Shown here: piece by piece, positions 12,355 to 22,822 of the stretch
Position numbering within the stretch: the first letter of the stretch is position 1
Layout of the letters: each line of letters opens with the position of its first letter
Position numbers and translations under genes: made by a program
Notes under the pieces: generated by a model
Seen by the model: only the letters and a program-made list of their open reading frames with translations
What the model was told of the DNA's origin: nothing
The model's database searches: none
Source of the DNA: Thuidium tamariscinum
Taxonomy: Eukaryota; Streptophyta; Bryopsida; Hypnales; Thuidiaceae
NCBI GenBank assembly: GCA_947034885.2
Contig: OX344751.2
Location: 11,408,001 to 11,472,000 of the forward strand
DNA length: 64,000 bases
Reading direction: 5' to 3'

Positions 12355-15322
12355 TCAGAAATCCCAGTCTGCCTCCGCTTTCGCTTCTTCCTCGAAGTTA
12401 ACTTTCGCCAATCCATTCGTGACATCTTCCGGGACACTCTGACTGTTGGAATTCCTTTCCGGAGAAGAAACGCCAATTTCGTGATCCGCAACTGGCAAGG
12501 CCGAGCCGTCTTCTGCAAGCCGCAGTGCAAGCAGCTTCTGTTTCATTACTCTGATGGCATCCAGGAAGATCTTGGCAGCTGGGAGAGCTCCTGAGGACTC
12601 CACAGAGAAGATGAAACTGTCATCTCTCGCTTGGATGTCGAGCAACTCCGACGTCCCCGAATCTTCGGCATTTCGTAACAGCTCCTCTCTGGTGAAAGCA
12701 CCCGGGCTCACCACCTCCACCTGCAAAAAATACAATGAAGCCACCAAGGCAATTCTCCTTGAGGTCGTGAAAATGGCTGCAAAGGCTTGCTCCTCTATAT
12801 GTACAGCAGTTAAATCGAGATCTGTCGTAGCTTTTGAACGAGAAACCACTTGACTGTGCACTTCATTTGGGGAATTTTCCAATTGCCAATCCACAGAAAT
12901 ACCCCCTCAAATGGCATTGAAAACCTTCCGAGCTAGGTGGGCACTGAGGACACACTTGGAACTGGAAATGAAATCCCGAGTGAGCCTCAAAATGGTTTTC
13001 ATTACCCCCTACATGACATTGGAAAACTCAGAAAACAATTCATTTCAAGCAGAACTCCGTCTGGGAATATGATGGGCAAGCAACTGATCGACAGAGGAGT
13101 CTGAGAATGGACCTTCTGAGTGTCGGGATTCAGTTTGAAGACTTTGGTGGGGGCGAGGCCCTGCGTGATGTTGAGACTGGGGTCCACCCAAGCCTGCTTC
13201 TCAGGGAGCGTCAGTTCGTCCGTTTTCGCCTCGTCGATGAAAATTTCTGGTTCGCGGTGGAACGTGACTGTGGCCACTGGCGACCACTTGGCGTGCAAGC
13301 TGCCCACGCCTTTCCTGGCGACGGCGCGCACGGCTATCTCCTGCCCCTTGAGCAGCTTCGTGATGGCAATTCCTCTGCTCATCACAAACCAGAACCAGCT
13401 CCAAGGAATCAGTCAATCGTTCGAAGGTCAGCAGAATTGTGGGTTGAGACCTGAAGGAATTCCATGGGCGTTGAAAGAGAATGTGAGTAAATACTGAACT
13501 GACCAAGTACGAGTCAGGAACTTTGAGGAGTCAAACTAGCTGGTCATGCACCTTACTTAGCACGTAGAACATGACCAATTCTGGACAAGAGGGGTTACGC
13601 TCGTCACCAAAAATGGCAAACAGTATGAGAGATGATGCACAACTTGATGTTCGATCTGGTGGGATGTATGATGACCCTGGGAAACGTGTTTTAGCAATGA
13701 AGCTTTGAATCTGAACTCCCGAACAGCTTATAAAACGACAATCATTCACATTCACCGTTGAAAGCGTTCAGCGTGGAATGGCAGTGCTTGCCGCACGGTG
13801 GGGAACAGACTTCCAATACATGGACATTGCAAAGAAGAGAATTGGCTCATCAAATGGTTACCATCTGTATCAAGACTTAAGACTGAGGTACGTTGTTCGA
13901 CGGTGCAGTTTAGCTTAAGTACCTCGTAGGAGCAAGGTCTTGTCCGAGCCCTGCCAAGTCCACATCGAAGTCCACTGGAACCACGCTCTCATCCGATGAT
14001 TTCAAGTCACGGCTGGTGACCACCAGCTCTCCGTCCGAAGTCGACGTCACGTTTAAGGTGAGCTCCACAGAGCATTGCTGACAACTGCACCAGAAAAAAT
14101 TATTTAACCATCCCCACTACAGGAGTTGCGAAACTATATGCACACGTGGCCATCAATCCTACACAACTACATCATGCACAATTACCATAAGATGCAGCTG
14201 CCTAGCTTGGCACAGGTGACAACGCGAGTCCCTCGAACTTTGGTTTTCGTTAGAGATGAGAAACCTTTGAGATTTACAATTACGTGCACTCGTAACCTCG
14301 GAGTTCAGCCAGCAAGTTGTACACTTGTAACCAAAGCCTTCTTGAAAAAGTTTGGAAAAGTGTGGTTTTTGCGAAAGGCGAGAAATCTTAGAGAGTTATG
14401 GAAACTTGCAAACCTAGCTATCAATTCTGAGCCTCATCCAGATGCATTTCCCAAACGTGCAACAAGTTAACTTTGCACAAGTCATCACCAAAGTTTTTAA
14501 AAGACTGATTCAGAAGTTACATGTATGAGAAACCTTCAGAGAGTTACAAAAACCTGCCCACATGCTGTTCCATAACCAGATGCATTGTTACCTGAACATG
14601 GCTCTACCTAAGTGTCTTAATTATCACAAGTCACCATCAAAGCCATGACTTCACAGAAGTTCTGGTTTTTCCAAAGAGATGAAAATTTTCAGAGAGTTAC
14701 GAGAAACTTGCACACATGGCTATGCATTCTCCATAACCGGATGCATTGTTACCTGAACACGGAGCTACCTATCCTAATTTGCGCACGTCACTGTAGTCAA
14801 AGCCATGATCTCACAGAAGTCCTGTTTTTGCAAAAAGATTAAACATTTTTCAGAGATATCAGGACGATTGCTGCAAGCTAAGTGGACGAACCTGGTTTCG
14901 CTTTCGCAGGGACAGTCTTCTGGTAAGAGCATGGCCATGGCCCCCTGGCTGGAGAGAGGGATCAGACCCAATCGATGAGCAATGAACTCGTCCTGCAGCA
15001 CGGACGAATTCGCCGTGATCTCCACCAAGTCGATAGCCACCGTCGGCACTTCCACCATCATGATCCTCCGCAGGGAGTTGGCCATGCTCACGTCCGTGTC
15101 CCAAAGCTTGAAGCGCAACGCGTACTTGCTGCTCGTCGTCTCCATCAGTGACACTTTCGGAAACCTGCGGAAGGAAATTCCACCAAGCAGTGCATCCTCT
15201 TCTTCCCTCTTCGGAGAAGGATGCAACTCGGGAGAGCTTGCTGGAGATCTCAACTGCGCTTGCTCCGTCTCCTCCTTCATTTGGGGCTCCATCTCCGGCT
15301 CCATTTGAGAGCTTTCTACCAT
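12355..15322 (-). CDS. DNA-directed RNA polymerase subunit 3 (RPB3-like), intact copy
   Basis: Four exons on the minus strand: 15322-14892, 14084-13923, 13374-13113 and 12720-12355. All join in frame for 406 residues. After an N-terminal extension the alpha-like domain reads [20 protein letters not shown] and then [15 protein letters not shown]. The exon 1/2 junction builds a zinc loop, CPC followed six residues later by CQQC, matching the RPB3 four-cysteine site. Exon 3 carries [12 protein letters not shown] and exon 4 the second dimerisation region with [18 protein letters not shown]3 pairs with RPB11 to nucleate assembly of RNA polymerase II (and plant Pol IV/V) in the nucleus. The extension of roughly 57 residues before FRRFPKV is Glu/Met-rich ([12 protein letters not shown]) and is unusual, since RPB3 normally begins a few residues before FPK. 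The exon 1 donor is a weak GTTCGT. Confidence 0.9.
14100..14880. repeat. Degenerate ~150-bp repeat modules inside RPB3 intron 1
   Basis: The intron is built of about five diverged modules, each carrying versions of AGAGAGTTACGAGAAACTTG and CCAGATGCATTGTTACCTGA. AGAGAGTTA-type words fall at about 14,389, 14,538 and 14,691, roughly 150 bp apart. The same modules are kept in the second RPB3 copy (51,420-52,140), so they predate the segmental duplication. Confidence 0.65.
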
Positions 15323-15688
15323 GCTGTGATCTGTAATTGCAAACGCGTAGGACCCGGATGATCTGGAGCTCTGGTTTCTGATGAGTGTTATATTAGCGCA
15401 GTCGTTGATGGATTTGTGAGGAGAAGGGGAAAGTGGTTGGCTGATTGCGAAGAAGAAGAGGAAGTTGAATGCCAGGGAGAGTTGTAAAGTTTGAAGCGAA
15501 GTCTGTATTTTTAAGTTAAACCATTCAGCGTGGTACGTTATGGAGATTTGATGGTTTGGGGTGAAATGATAGGCACTCTAGTCCAGAAGAATGGAGGATT
15601 GGACGGCTTGAGCTAAGCTTTGTGAACTCTCTTGGTTTGCACCCCCAATGGTTTGGAGTCCCCTATTTCCAAACCTTTTTCAAACATG

Positions 15689-16410
15689 GTTTGGGAATAA
15701 TTATAACATTTTCTTTTACTCATGGTACGTTCGCACTGGTAGTTACAGATGGATAAATACGCAGATAACACAGTCACCATTTGGATATGGAATATCGTTT
15801 GGCCGGTGACAGTCACAGCATCACGGCAATGGTCGTGGCAGCACAGCCACAACTTCACCCCTATTGGTGACGGTAACACCTACCACGGCGACAGCTTTAC
15901 CCCTCACGGTGACAGAGTCCTTGGAACCCCTGAACATACCGTTTGGCCGTTGAACATGACAGAAAATAGTCACCACAACAATGAATTGCTTTTTGACGCC
16001 CAAAAATCTCGGCCCATGGCTTTGAAATGGAGTGTAGGGCAATAACAATGTGGCCAAATTTTTTTTTTTGGTTGCCTGCCCAGATCCCACACCTAATTCC
16101 AAACCTGTCTTGGTTAGGTTTGGAATTAGGTTTGATTGGCAAAGTTTCTGGACATCACTATGTCGCTTGTTGTTCCCATGGCCATACACACACACTATTG
16201 CTGTTGCCGTGGGTGTGCACATTGATGCTGTCGCTGTGGATGTACATGCTGATGCTGTCATCGTGGGTGTCTACGTTGATGCTGGTGCTGTGGGTGTGCA
16301 GGCAGATACTGTTGCCATGGTTGTAACGCATTGCTGGGAATCTTTTTGTTCACTCAACAATTCAGCTTCTTGTTTGATCCACAACTAACAACCTTCTTAC
16401 ATTCCCAAAC
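15689..16410. mobile_element. Foldback-like element candidate
   Basis: Ends GTTTGGGAAT (15,689) and ATTCCCAAAC (16,401) are perfect 10-bp inverted repeats about 722 bp apart. Inside, the left arm has CACGGC/CACAGC-type words and the right arm their complements (GCTGTTGCCGTGGGTGTG), plus short tandem copies of a GTGGGTGT...GATGCTG unit at 16,190-16,310. An AATTCCAAACCT/AGGTTTGGAATT hairpin lies at 16,100-16,130. No target duplication is visible and the second RPB3 block does not give a clean empty site, so the boundaries are tentative. Confidence 0.4.
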
Positions 16411-16954
16411 GAATGAATTTGATGCAAATCATACATTCACACAAATATTTAATCAAAAACATTCAGAGATTCAAAATAGGATTAGAAAGTTAAATGGTTA
16501 ACATTGCCATTTCCAACTGACTTGACATAAACAAACTCAGGAAAAAATTACAATTTATATGAAGTTTGTTGGGTCTAAAATATACAGCCTTTGGATTAGT
16601 AATATGAGTTTGGTGAGTTTTAGTCAAGTAAACACATCCACCCCATGCTACCTCAATTTGTCTTAAAAAAGTACCATCAATATTGTTTCTATGTATAGGT
16701 AGTCCAAGAGTCTCCTTCATTTACACAGATGGATTTGAAGTACTGGCCATATTGTTGGAATATGGAACCAAAGCCGTTACACTAGCTTCAGTGTATCATG
16801 TCCCCACTTTCTCTGGGGCACCCTCAATCCAGTCTTTATTTGCCTTGCTTTTTTCTCTATGTTCCTCCAACTGTGCAGACATCTCTCTATCTAAGGGAAA
16901 CCCCTAGTAAGCCATCCAAGTTCCATGTGGTTGTGCTCCACATCTCAAACAACG

Positions 16955-17250
16955 CATTAGATGTTTTTTGAGGGGTCAAGAAGACTGCGAGTTATCACAG
17001 CAGGGAACAGGTTCGGCGAGGTTCGGCAAGGCGGTCTGACGTGGCCGAGAGACTGCCACGTCATCGACCAAAAAAAAAAAAAAAAAAAAATTTTTTTTTG
17101 TATTTGAAGACTAAAAAATTTTTTTTTTTTTTTTTTTTTTTTTATTGAAAAAAATAAATCTGACAGCAGGCCGCTCCCCTCGCTGCGGGGAACAGCTGCG
17201 GGGGAACAGCACTGGAACAGTCTTCTGCAGGGGTCAAAAAACATCTAATG
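16955..17250. mobile_element. MITE inside the RING-like exon
   Basis: Perfect 17-bp terminal inverted repeats CATTAGATGTTTTTTGA (16,955-16,971) and its complement (17,234-17,250). Similarity continues inward to AGAAGACTG on both sides. The loop holds long A and T tracts (17,071-17,142). The 296-bp length is not a multiple of three, yet the flanking coding triplets abut in frame if the element is removed. No target duplication is visible, so the superfamily is unassigned. Confidence 0.75.
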
Positions 17251-17917
17251 GATTTGGCCACTTGGAATCAATGCACGCATGCAAGGGGGGTGATAGCGGC
17301 ATCCACATGAGAGAAGAACAAAAGCATTGCAAACATAGATCCTACAACAATATGGGCAAAGACTCTGCATTGCACCACATTCAGACAATTTGGGAAGGGC
17401 ATGCTGTGGAAACAAACCAACTTCTGAAATGGCGTTCACCAAACGACATTGTCGCATTTTCTTGATTGATTGCAAATTTGGGAGCAACTCCATCTCCGCT
17501 ACCTTCAAGTCATCCTTGCCTTGTTTTAGATTCTGCTCCACGTTTTTGATGGTTTGAACAGCATCTGTGATAGTTTTAGCAACGGCTTGGATTTGCTCAA
17601 ATGCAAATTGTACAAAGGCATGGTCCCCATTTACTTCTGCATCGCGTTTGGATTGAAATAGCAGCTCTAGGTCTTTGTTGTGGTTTTCGAGTGCTTTCTT
17701 GGCTGCAACAAGGGCATGTTCCTCCTGTGCCACAAAGACTTTTTTCCGGTAAACCTGCAACCTCCAAAACCCACAGTTACGGAGCTTACAAGCATTCAAA
17801 CACATGCATTCTTCAACCCTTACGAGGTTCTATGTGAAGACACGCTAGAAGGACTACATAACATTGTTCATTGGGCCAATACATTTCGACTTGCAGGAAG
17901 CATAATCTATCCACTTC

Positions 17918-18026
17918 AGATCCCACTTCCATTGTCACAAGCCTAGATCCCACTCCCACTGTCACAAGCCTAGATCCCACTCCCACTGTCACAAGCCTAG
18001 ATCCCACTCCCATTGTCACAAGCCTG
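17918..18026. repeat. 27-bp minisatellite, four copies
   Basis: Four tandem copies of a 27-bp unit containing AGATCCCACTCCCACTGTCA, differing only by a few transitions. It lies in the second intron of the RING-like gene. Confidence 0.9.
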
Positions 18027-19317
18027 GTTGCTCTCAGTTCTCAGCTTTTTGTTGATACAAATTTCCCCTTAATCGGCTTATGAGACTCCTACATTACTAC
18101 CTTGACTCCCACTTGAATCTTTAAGAATTCCAAATTGATCTCAATCCAAAGACTAGATACATACCTCGTTGGTGCAGTGAGCTTCATCCTCCTCTGCAAG
18201 GGAAATTTGTAGTTTAAAAGCATCCAGGTAAGCTGGACCAAGGTTTTTCTCTTGAGGTGGAGCATGCATATGTAGTCCGGCTAGAGTACTTGCAAATTCA
18301 TCCACCAATCCCTGCACTTGTTTAGTTAGGCATGGAGGCATCAACTTCTGCGGATTGAGGTCGGGATTCGCAAACCGCTTTTCATGAAGCTCTAGAGCTA
18401 GAGTAGCCCAATCCACTGGCTTGTGTTTGTCAAAGTAGTATGCACCTGCTCTCAGAAAGAAATTGCCTACGGACCCATTGTCCGGTTTATTGCTATACAC
18501 TTGTATGTATAGTGACTCATACTGATCACGAATGGTCTTGGTTTCAGCATCCTTCAAGAAGACTCTAGGAGTTGAATCAGAATCGGGATCTACTCCCCAT
18601 TTGACAGCCCACTTTAACTTGGGCATCATAGCTTCAGTAATCTCATTGGAATGTGGTCCCAATGCACACAGTCCAGCTACATTGCAATAAAAGTGCTTGT
18701 CATACACTGCATCCTTCAACCCCATGATAAACGGTGCCTTCGAAATAAGTCGGTGTTGGAGATCTAGAGGCAGCGCTGATAAATCCACGACATCATTGAA
18801 GTGTTGGTTTGCCCCCACAGCAAAACGCGGCAACACTATGTCATCAACAGGAGGTACCACAAATGGGATCACATCACTGCTGCCTTCTTTTTTTTGCTCT
18901 GAAGATTCACCCCGTTGTGAGCGCTCCTAACTCCACCCTCGAGCTAAGAGTTTTTCACACGGGTCTTGTGTCTAATTGAGTTTTCTTTCTAATTGGGTAA
19001 AAAAGAAAGCCTTCCAAGTAATGAACTCTTTTAGTCACGTCTTTCAAGTGTTTCTAATCTAATTTCGTGGTTATAATTCTATCTTTTTTAGTCTAAAATT
19101 CAGCCAAGCAATCCTACTCTATTCTATTCTATAATTTTATTTAAATCTAATGCCAAGCATTTGGTAAAAAGAAACTTAACAGTAAAATAATGAGAATGAA
19201 AATCAAATGTGAGCGGTTTACCTCCTCTGCGTAAATCTCCATCGTCCCGTCATCAAACATCATCATGTGTAAATATTCCCCTACGACCTCACCATCGAAA
19301 TCATCTCGGCTTTCCAT

Positions 19318-21639
19318 CTAATCCATAATAATTCTCACGTTGTTGGTCAATTAATTATGTCCTGATTAAGAGGAAATTAAATGTTATGTAGTGCTAATTT
19401 AATTGCGTAATTCTGTTAATTCCTAATTCCCCGATAATTAAAAAATACTGCAATTTAATTAGTCTACCTAGTTTGGTTAGCAAATATTCTATTCTAAAGA
19501 AATAAATGAAAGTTAAATGTTGGTTGTTTTAGTTGTTTTTCCTTTGGTCCTAGATTAATATCCAGAATCCAAATTGATTTAATTATTTAAATCGGAAATT
19601 GTCATCAAATCTTTTCAAATCTAATTAATTTTTGAATTTGTGTTAATTCTAAAGAAATTGGTTGTCAATTTGTTTCTTTCTTTTTGACTTATTAGACCTA
19701 ATAAAACAAAACCAACAAAATCCAAACCTTCTAAGAATCTAATTAAGAACTATCGACCAAAGAATGTAGAATATACTCCCTAGAATAAGTGCCAATTCAA
19801 TAGTAAGATTCTAAAACAATTAGTTTTAAAAGGGCGTGGGGTCAACGTTGAGAATAAAGAATTAGATTTCAATAGTAAGATTCTTAGGAAATTGATTTTT
19901 TAATGCCAAATTCTCTCACGTGGTTGTCTCTCCCTTAATCTTCCTTCGTTTAATTTCCTTCCGTCTCTCTCAATTTTGCATTTAGATTGTGCAAAGTTTG
20001 ATGAGAGTTTGGCTATGGAGGTTGGAGAGAATAGAGGTTCGTGTGGTGAAATTCCAAAGTTACAAATGTTGGATTTTTGATACCAAATCAAATGGAGAAT
20101 GGGATAGTACTCTACTTCCTTTGATTTTTTATTTAAACCCAATTTTTGTAACACTACCTTAAGAGTGGAGTTTGCAAGTCAACTTTGTTAGGAAAATACT
20201 TACTTGTATGTTGGTATTTCATTTGTGAGTTTGGGACTCTTAGTTTGTGAGTTTGGAACTCAAAATAGCCTGGCTTGGCCTAGACCAGAGCCTCAGCCTC
20301 ATCGCATAGAGCCTTAGCCCGATCACATAGAGTCCAGTCTGATCACACAGAACCTCAGCCCGTCACACAGAGCCTTAGCCCGGTCACGGCCTCAGCCGGC
20401 GCCACGTGGCGCGGCGCCAGTGGCCAGGTCACCGCCCCTTGCTACCGGTCGCCCGCCCTTACCGCTTGGGCTCTCCCCGCTCCAGGCCGCTGGTCTGCCT
20501 TCGAGTTGGTCCCTGGACTTGGATATTTTTGGTCTTTGGACTCTAATTCTTGGACTAAATCTACGCTATCTGATGGCTATTGCTAGTGTCTCCTATGTTT
20601 GCAATTGGTACTAAGTAATAATCACGGGGTCCTTACCCACCATATACTAATCTCAATTGAAAAGATAGATGAGGTCTCTCATGTTCAAGCGTTTGAAGAA
20701 AGTGGTATAGGCTTTCGAATCTTGAGGTTGAAAGCCTTTTTATCCTTTCCCGGGTCAACCTCGGGATGGACTAATTGCAAGTAACTTCCCCCTTTTATTG
20801 AGGAGTTTTAATTCTTTCAAGATGTGAGTGATGGTTCAAAGCTTCGCTGTCTTAAGAGTTTCTTCCAGAGTATCTTAAGAATTTTATTCGCAAAAGGAGG
20901 TACACATGATAGTGTTTAAACCGAACTTTCACTTTAAATTCTTAAAATTTCTTAGTATTTCAAGATCTTACAACCAAAGGAGGTACACATGACAGTGTTT
21001 AAACCGAACTTTGGCTTCCAATGCTTGAAATTTCCATGAGTTGTTGGTCCGCTAGGTGGTAGAGTAACCTTTATAAAAAAATATGAATCTTATGAACTAA
21101 TGAAGGGGCCCTAAGCCTTCAAATGTGTGACATACAAAACTTGGCCAAAACTTTGGTCCAAGTGATGCCCCGACCACGCCGGTGGCATAAATGAAGAGAG
21201 TAACAAAGTGTCGGTGCGAGAAATAAAGGTACTGGCAACCTCGAGGAGGGCCCTTATATACCCGTGGTCGGGCCCCTCTCGGTAATTGCCAGTGAAAACA
21301 CTTTGTTACTTTCTATCCTAAACTATCCTAATGTAATTCCAAAATATTAGTTGTTTAATAGTGGAAATTTCTAAAAACATCCCCATTTGGCAAAAGAAAT
21401 CTTAGCCAAATCAAATTCAAGATCTTAACCCAAAATACTTTGGAATTAACCCTAATTTACGTAGATATTTTGCAAATTAACCAAAAGTCATTTGGAAAAT
21501 TGTCTTTCTTTAGCCCAAAGATGGCTTTTTACGCAAGAAAGAGATCTTGACCAAATCCAATCTTTGATTTTCCAAGAGATATTTCCAAAATCACTTCTAA
21601 TTAACCGCAATTAACGATTAAAAAGTCAAACTAAGAGCT
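19318..21639. other. Intergenic, short repeats only
   Basis: AT-rich up to about 20,250. At 20,280-20,400 there are about five degenerate copies of a ~27-bp unit (CACAGAGCCTTAGCCCGGTC). A 37-bp direct repeat starting AAAGGAGGTACACATGA occurs at about 20,895 and 20,975. Around 21,255 a TTATATACCCG element could be a TATA box of a decayed retroelement, but there is no coding support. Confidence 0.45.
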
Positions 21640-22760
21640 GACCCTCTCTATCTTTTAGGGAACAACTCGAAACGGAAAACCGTCTGCGCCAATGTCTTTA
21701 GAAGACCCCAATTAGCCTAAGGGACCCTTTACCCCGCACTCCTAGGCCATTTGTGCGCCCAAATTGGAATTACGGTAACTCCAATTAGAAGTCAAAAATC
21801 TAACTTCTAGGATTTGCGCATTTTGATGAATCTATCAGGCCAGGGTTGTTAGGAATGTTCGTGAGAGTAAGGAATGACTCCTTATCTGCGACAATCGGAC
21901 ATCATTCGCTCCTGATACGCCGGTCAACCCGCTGCCAATTTATAACTTCTAGTGACTTTCGATGTCGATGCCGGTTTTGGTAGTTGGAAATGTCGGAATG
22001 TCTTCAAACTTGATCGGGCGTTTATTAAGCACACAAAAACCTATCCTAGTTTTTAGTGAGATTTTACCGCGTCATATGTAATTTCTATGAATTTACGAAC
22101 ATTTCTATAAGCGGTTGACTTCCCATGAAGTCAACATGGAATTTCGGAAAAATCCGAAATAAATTGGGTAACATTTAGGGCACTCCTACATTCTTAGCGC
22201 AAGTTCCACGCAACCTTGCACCTTTCTAATTTTAGTAAATTGGAATTACTTTGCCCAATTGGACAATTTAATTCCCGATGCCCGGGAATCTTGGACAATT
22301 ATTTGATTCTTGTTCGCTCCTGGCATGCTCCTACCCTTGGAACACCTCTCTGTAGTCTTCAATCTCCAATCCTCCATCTTTTATCTCGTGAATTTCGAAT
22401 TCTCCAAACCCATTGTAGTGGTTTTACCTTTAAACTCAATTTGTTTCAAAATTGAACTTAAGTCCTGGTAACTCTTCCACGCTCGTAGTAGACTCTTTTA
22501 GCTTAGTCAGTATGTCACGTGCATCCTTAAAAGGTTGACTTTGCACAGACAAGTACTAGGACTGACTAACTCTCGATTCCTTATTTCTCTCGGAATTACT
22601 AAATCTTTACATAAACTTGCTTTGGAGACTTAGAATGATTCAAATCTCTAGTATTAGGAATTTTCCACCTTCTAAGTTGGTTTTCCACTATTTTGGCATA
22701 GACTGACACCAAAACTCCTTCAACACTCTTTATATGTCTTTTTCTTGAATATTTTGACTA
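21640..22760. repeat. Retroelement-like dispersed repeat, copy A
   Basis: Collinear with 56,500-57,500. Shared landmarks in order are AGACCCCAATTAG, GATGCCGGTTTTGGTA, GTCGGAATGTCTT, TTTTAGTGAGATTTTAC and GGTTGACTTCCCATGAAGTC. No coding domain or LTR pair is seen. It may be a solo LTR or an internal fragment. Confidence 0.55.
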
Positions 22761-22822
22761 ATTTTCGCTATTTGATCGCGAAAAATGGACCTAGAGTCCT
22801 GAGTGCCATCTCGAGGGCTCAC

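Larger units (their letters stand above)
11555..15690. repeat. Segmental duplication, copy A (RPB3 block)
   Basis: About 4.1 kb, collinear with 48,690-52,750 in the same orientation. It covers the complete RPB3 gene, its 3' flank from GACAGGTGGCCGGCAGT onward, and a short 5' flank. Copy A has a private 45-bp tandem duplication (11,688-11,732 and 11,733-11,777), a longer intron 2, and the full first exon. Exons are far more similar between copies than introns and flanks. Confidence 0.92.
16796..19317 (-). pseudogene. RING/zinc-finger-like protein of unknown function, split by a MITE
   Basis: The model on the minus strand is exon 1 19317-19222 (ATG, acidic MESRDDFDGEVVGEYLH), exon 2 18926-18165, and exon 3 17754-17252. 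GT/AG junctions all fall in phase 0. Exon 2 (254 residues) has no motif I recognise; it includes DIVLPRFAVGANQ and WAVKWGVDPDSD. Exon 3 starts with a coiled-coil-like stretch (AAKKALENHNKDLELL) and then cysteine pairs CPYC and CGCRYHPPC, resembling the first half of a RING-type finger. A MITE (16,955-17,250) interrupts the frame here. Just beyond it, in the same coding phase, comes RCLRCGAQPHG, which looks like the missing last Cys pair. That tail has an in-frame TAG (16,904-16,906) and TGA (16,796-16,798). The gene is therefore broken at least three ways. Its function is unknown; the fold assignment is an inference from cysteine spacing. Confidence 0.65.

Noticed and set aside
15821..16388. 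Val/Ala/Thr-repeat open frames
   Set aside because: They come from short GTGGGTGT tandem units within the foldback-like element and are open on both strands.
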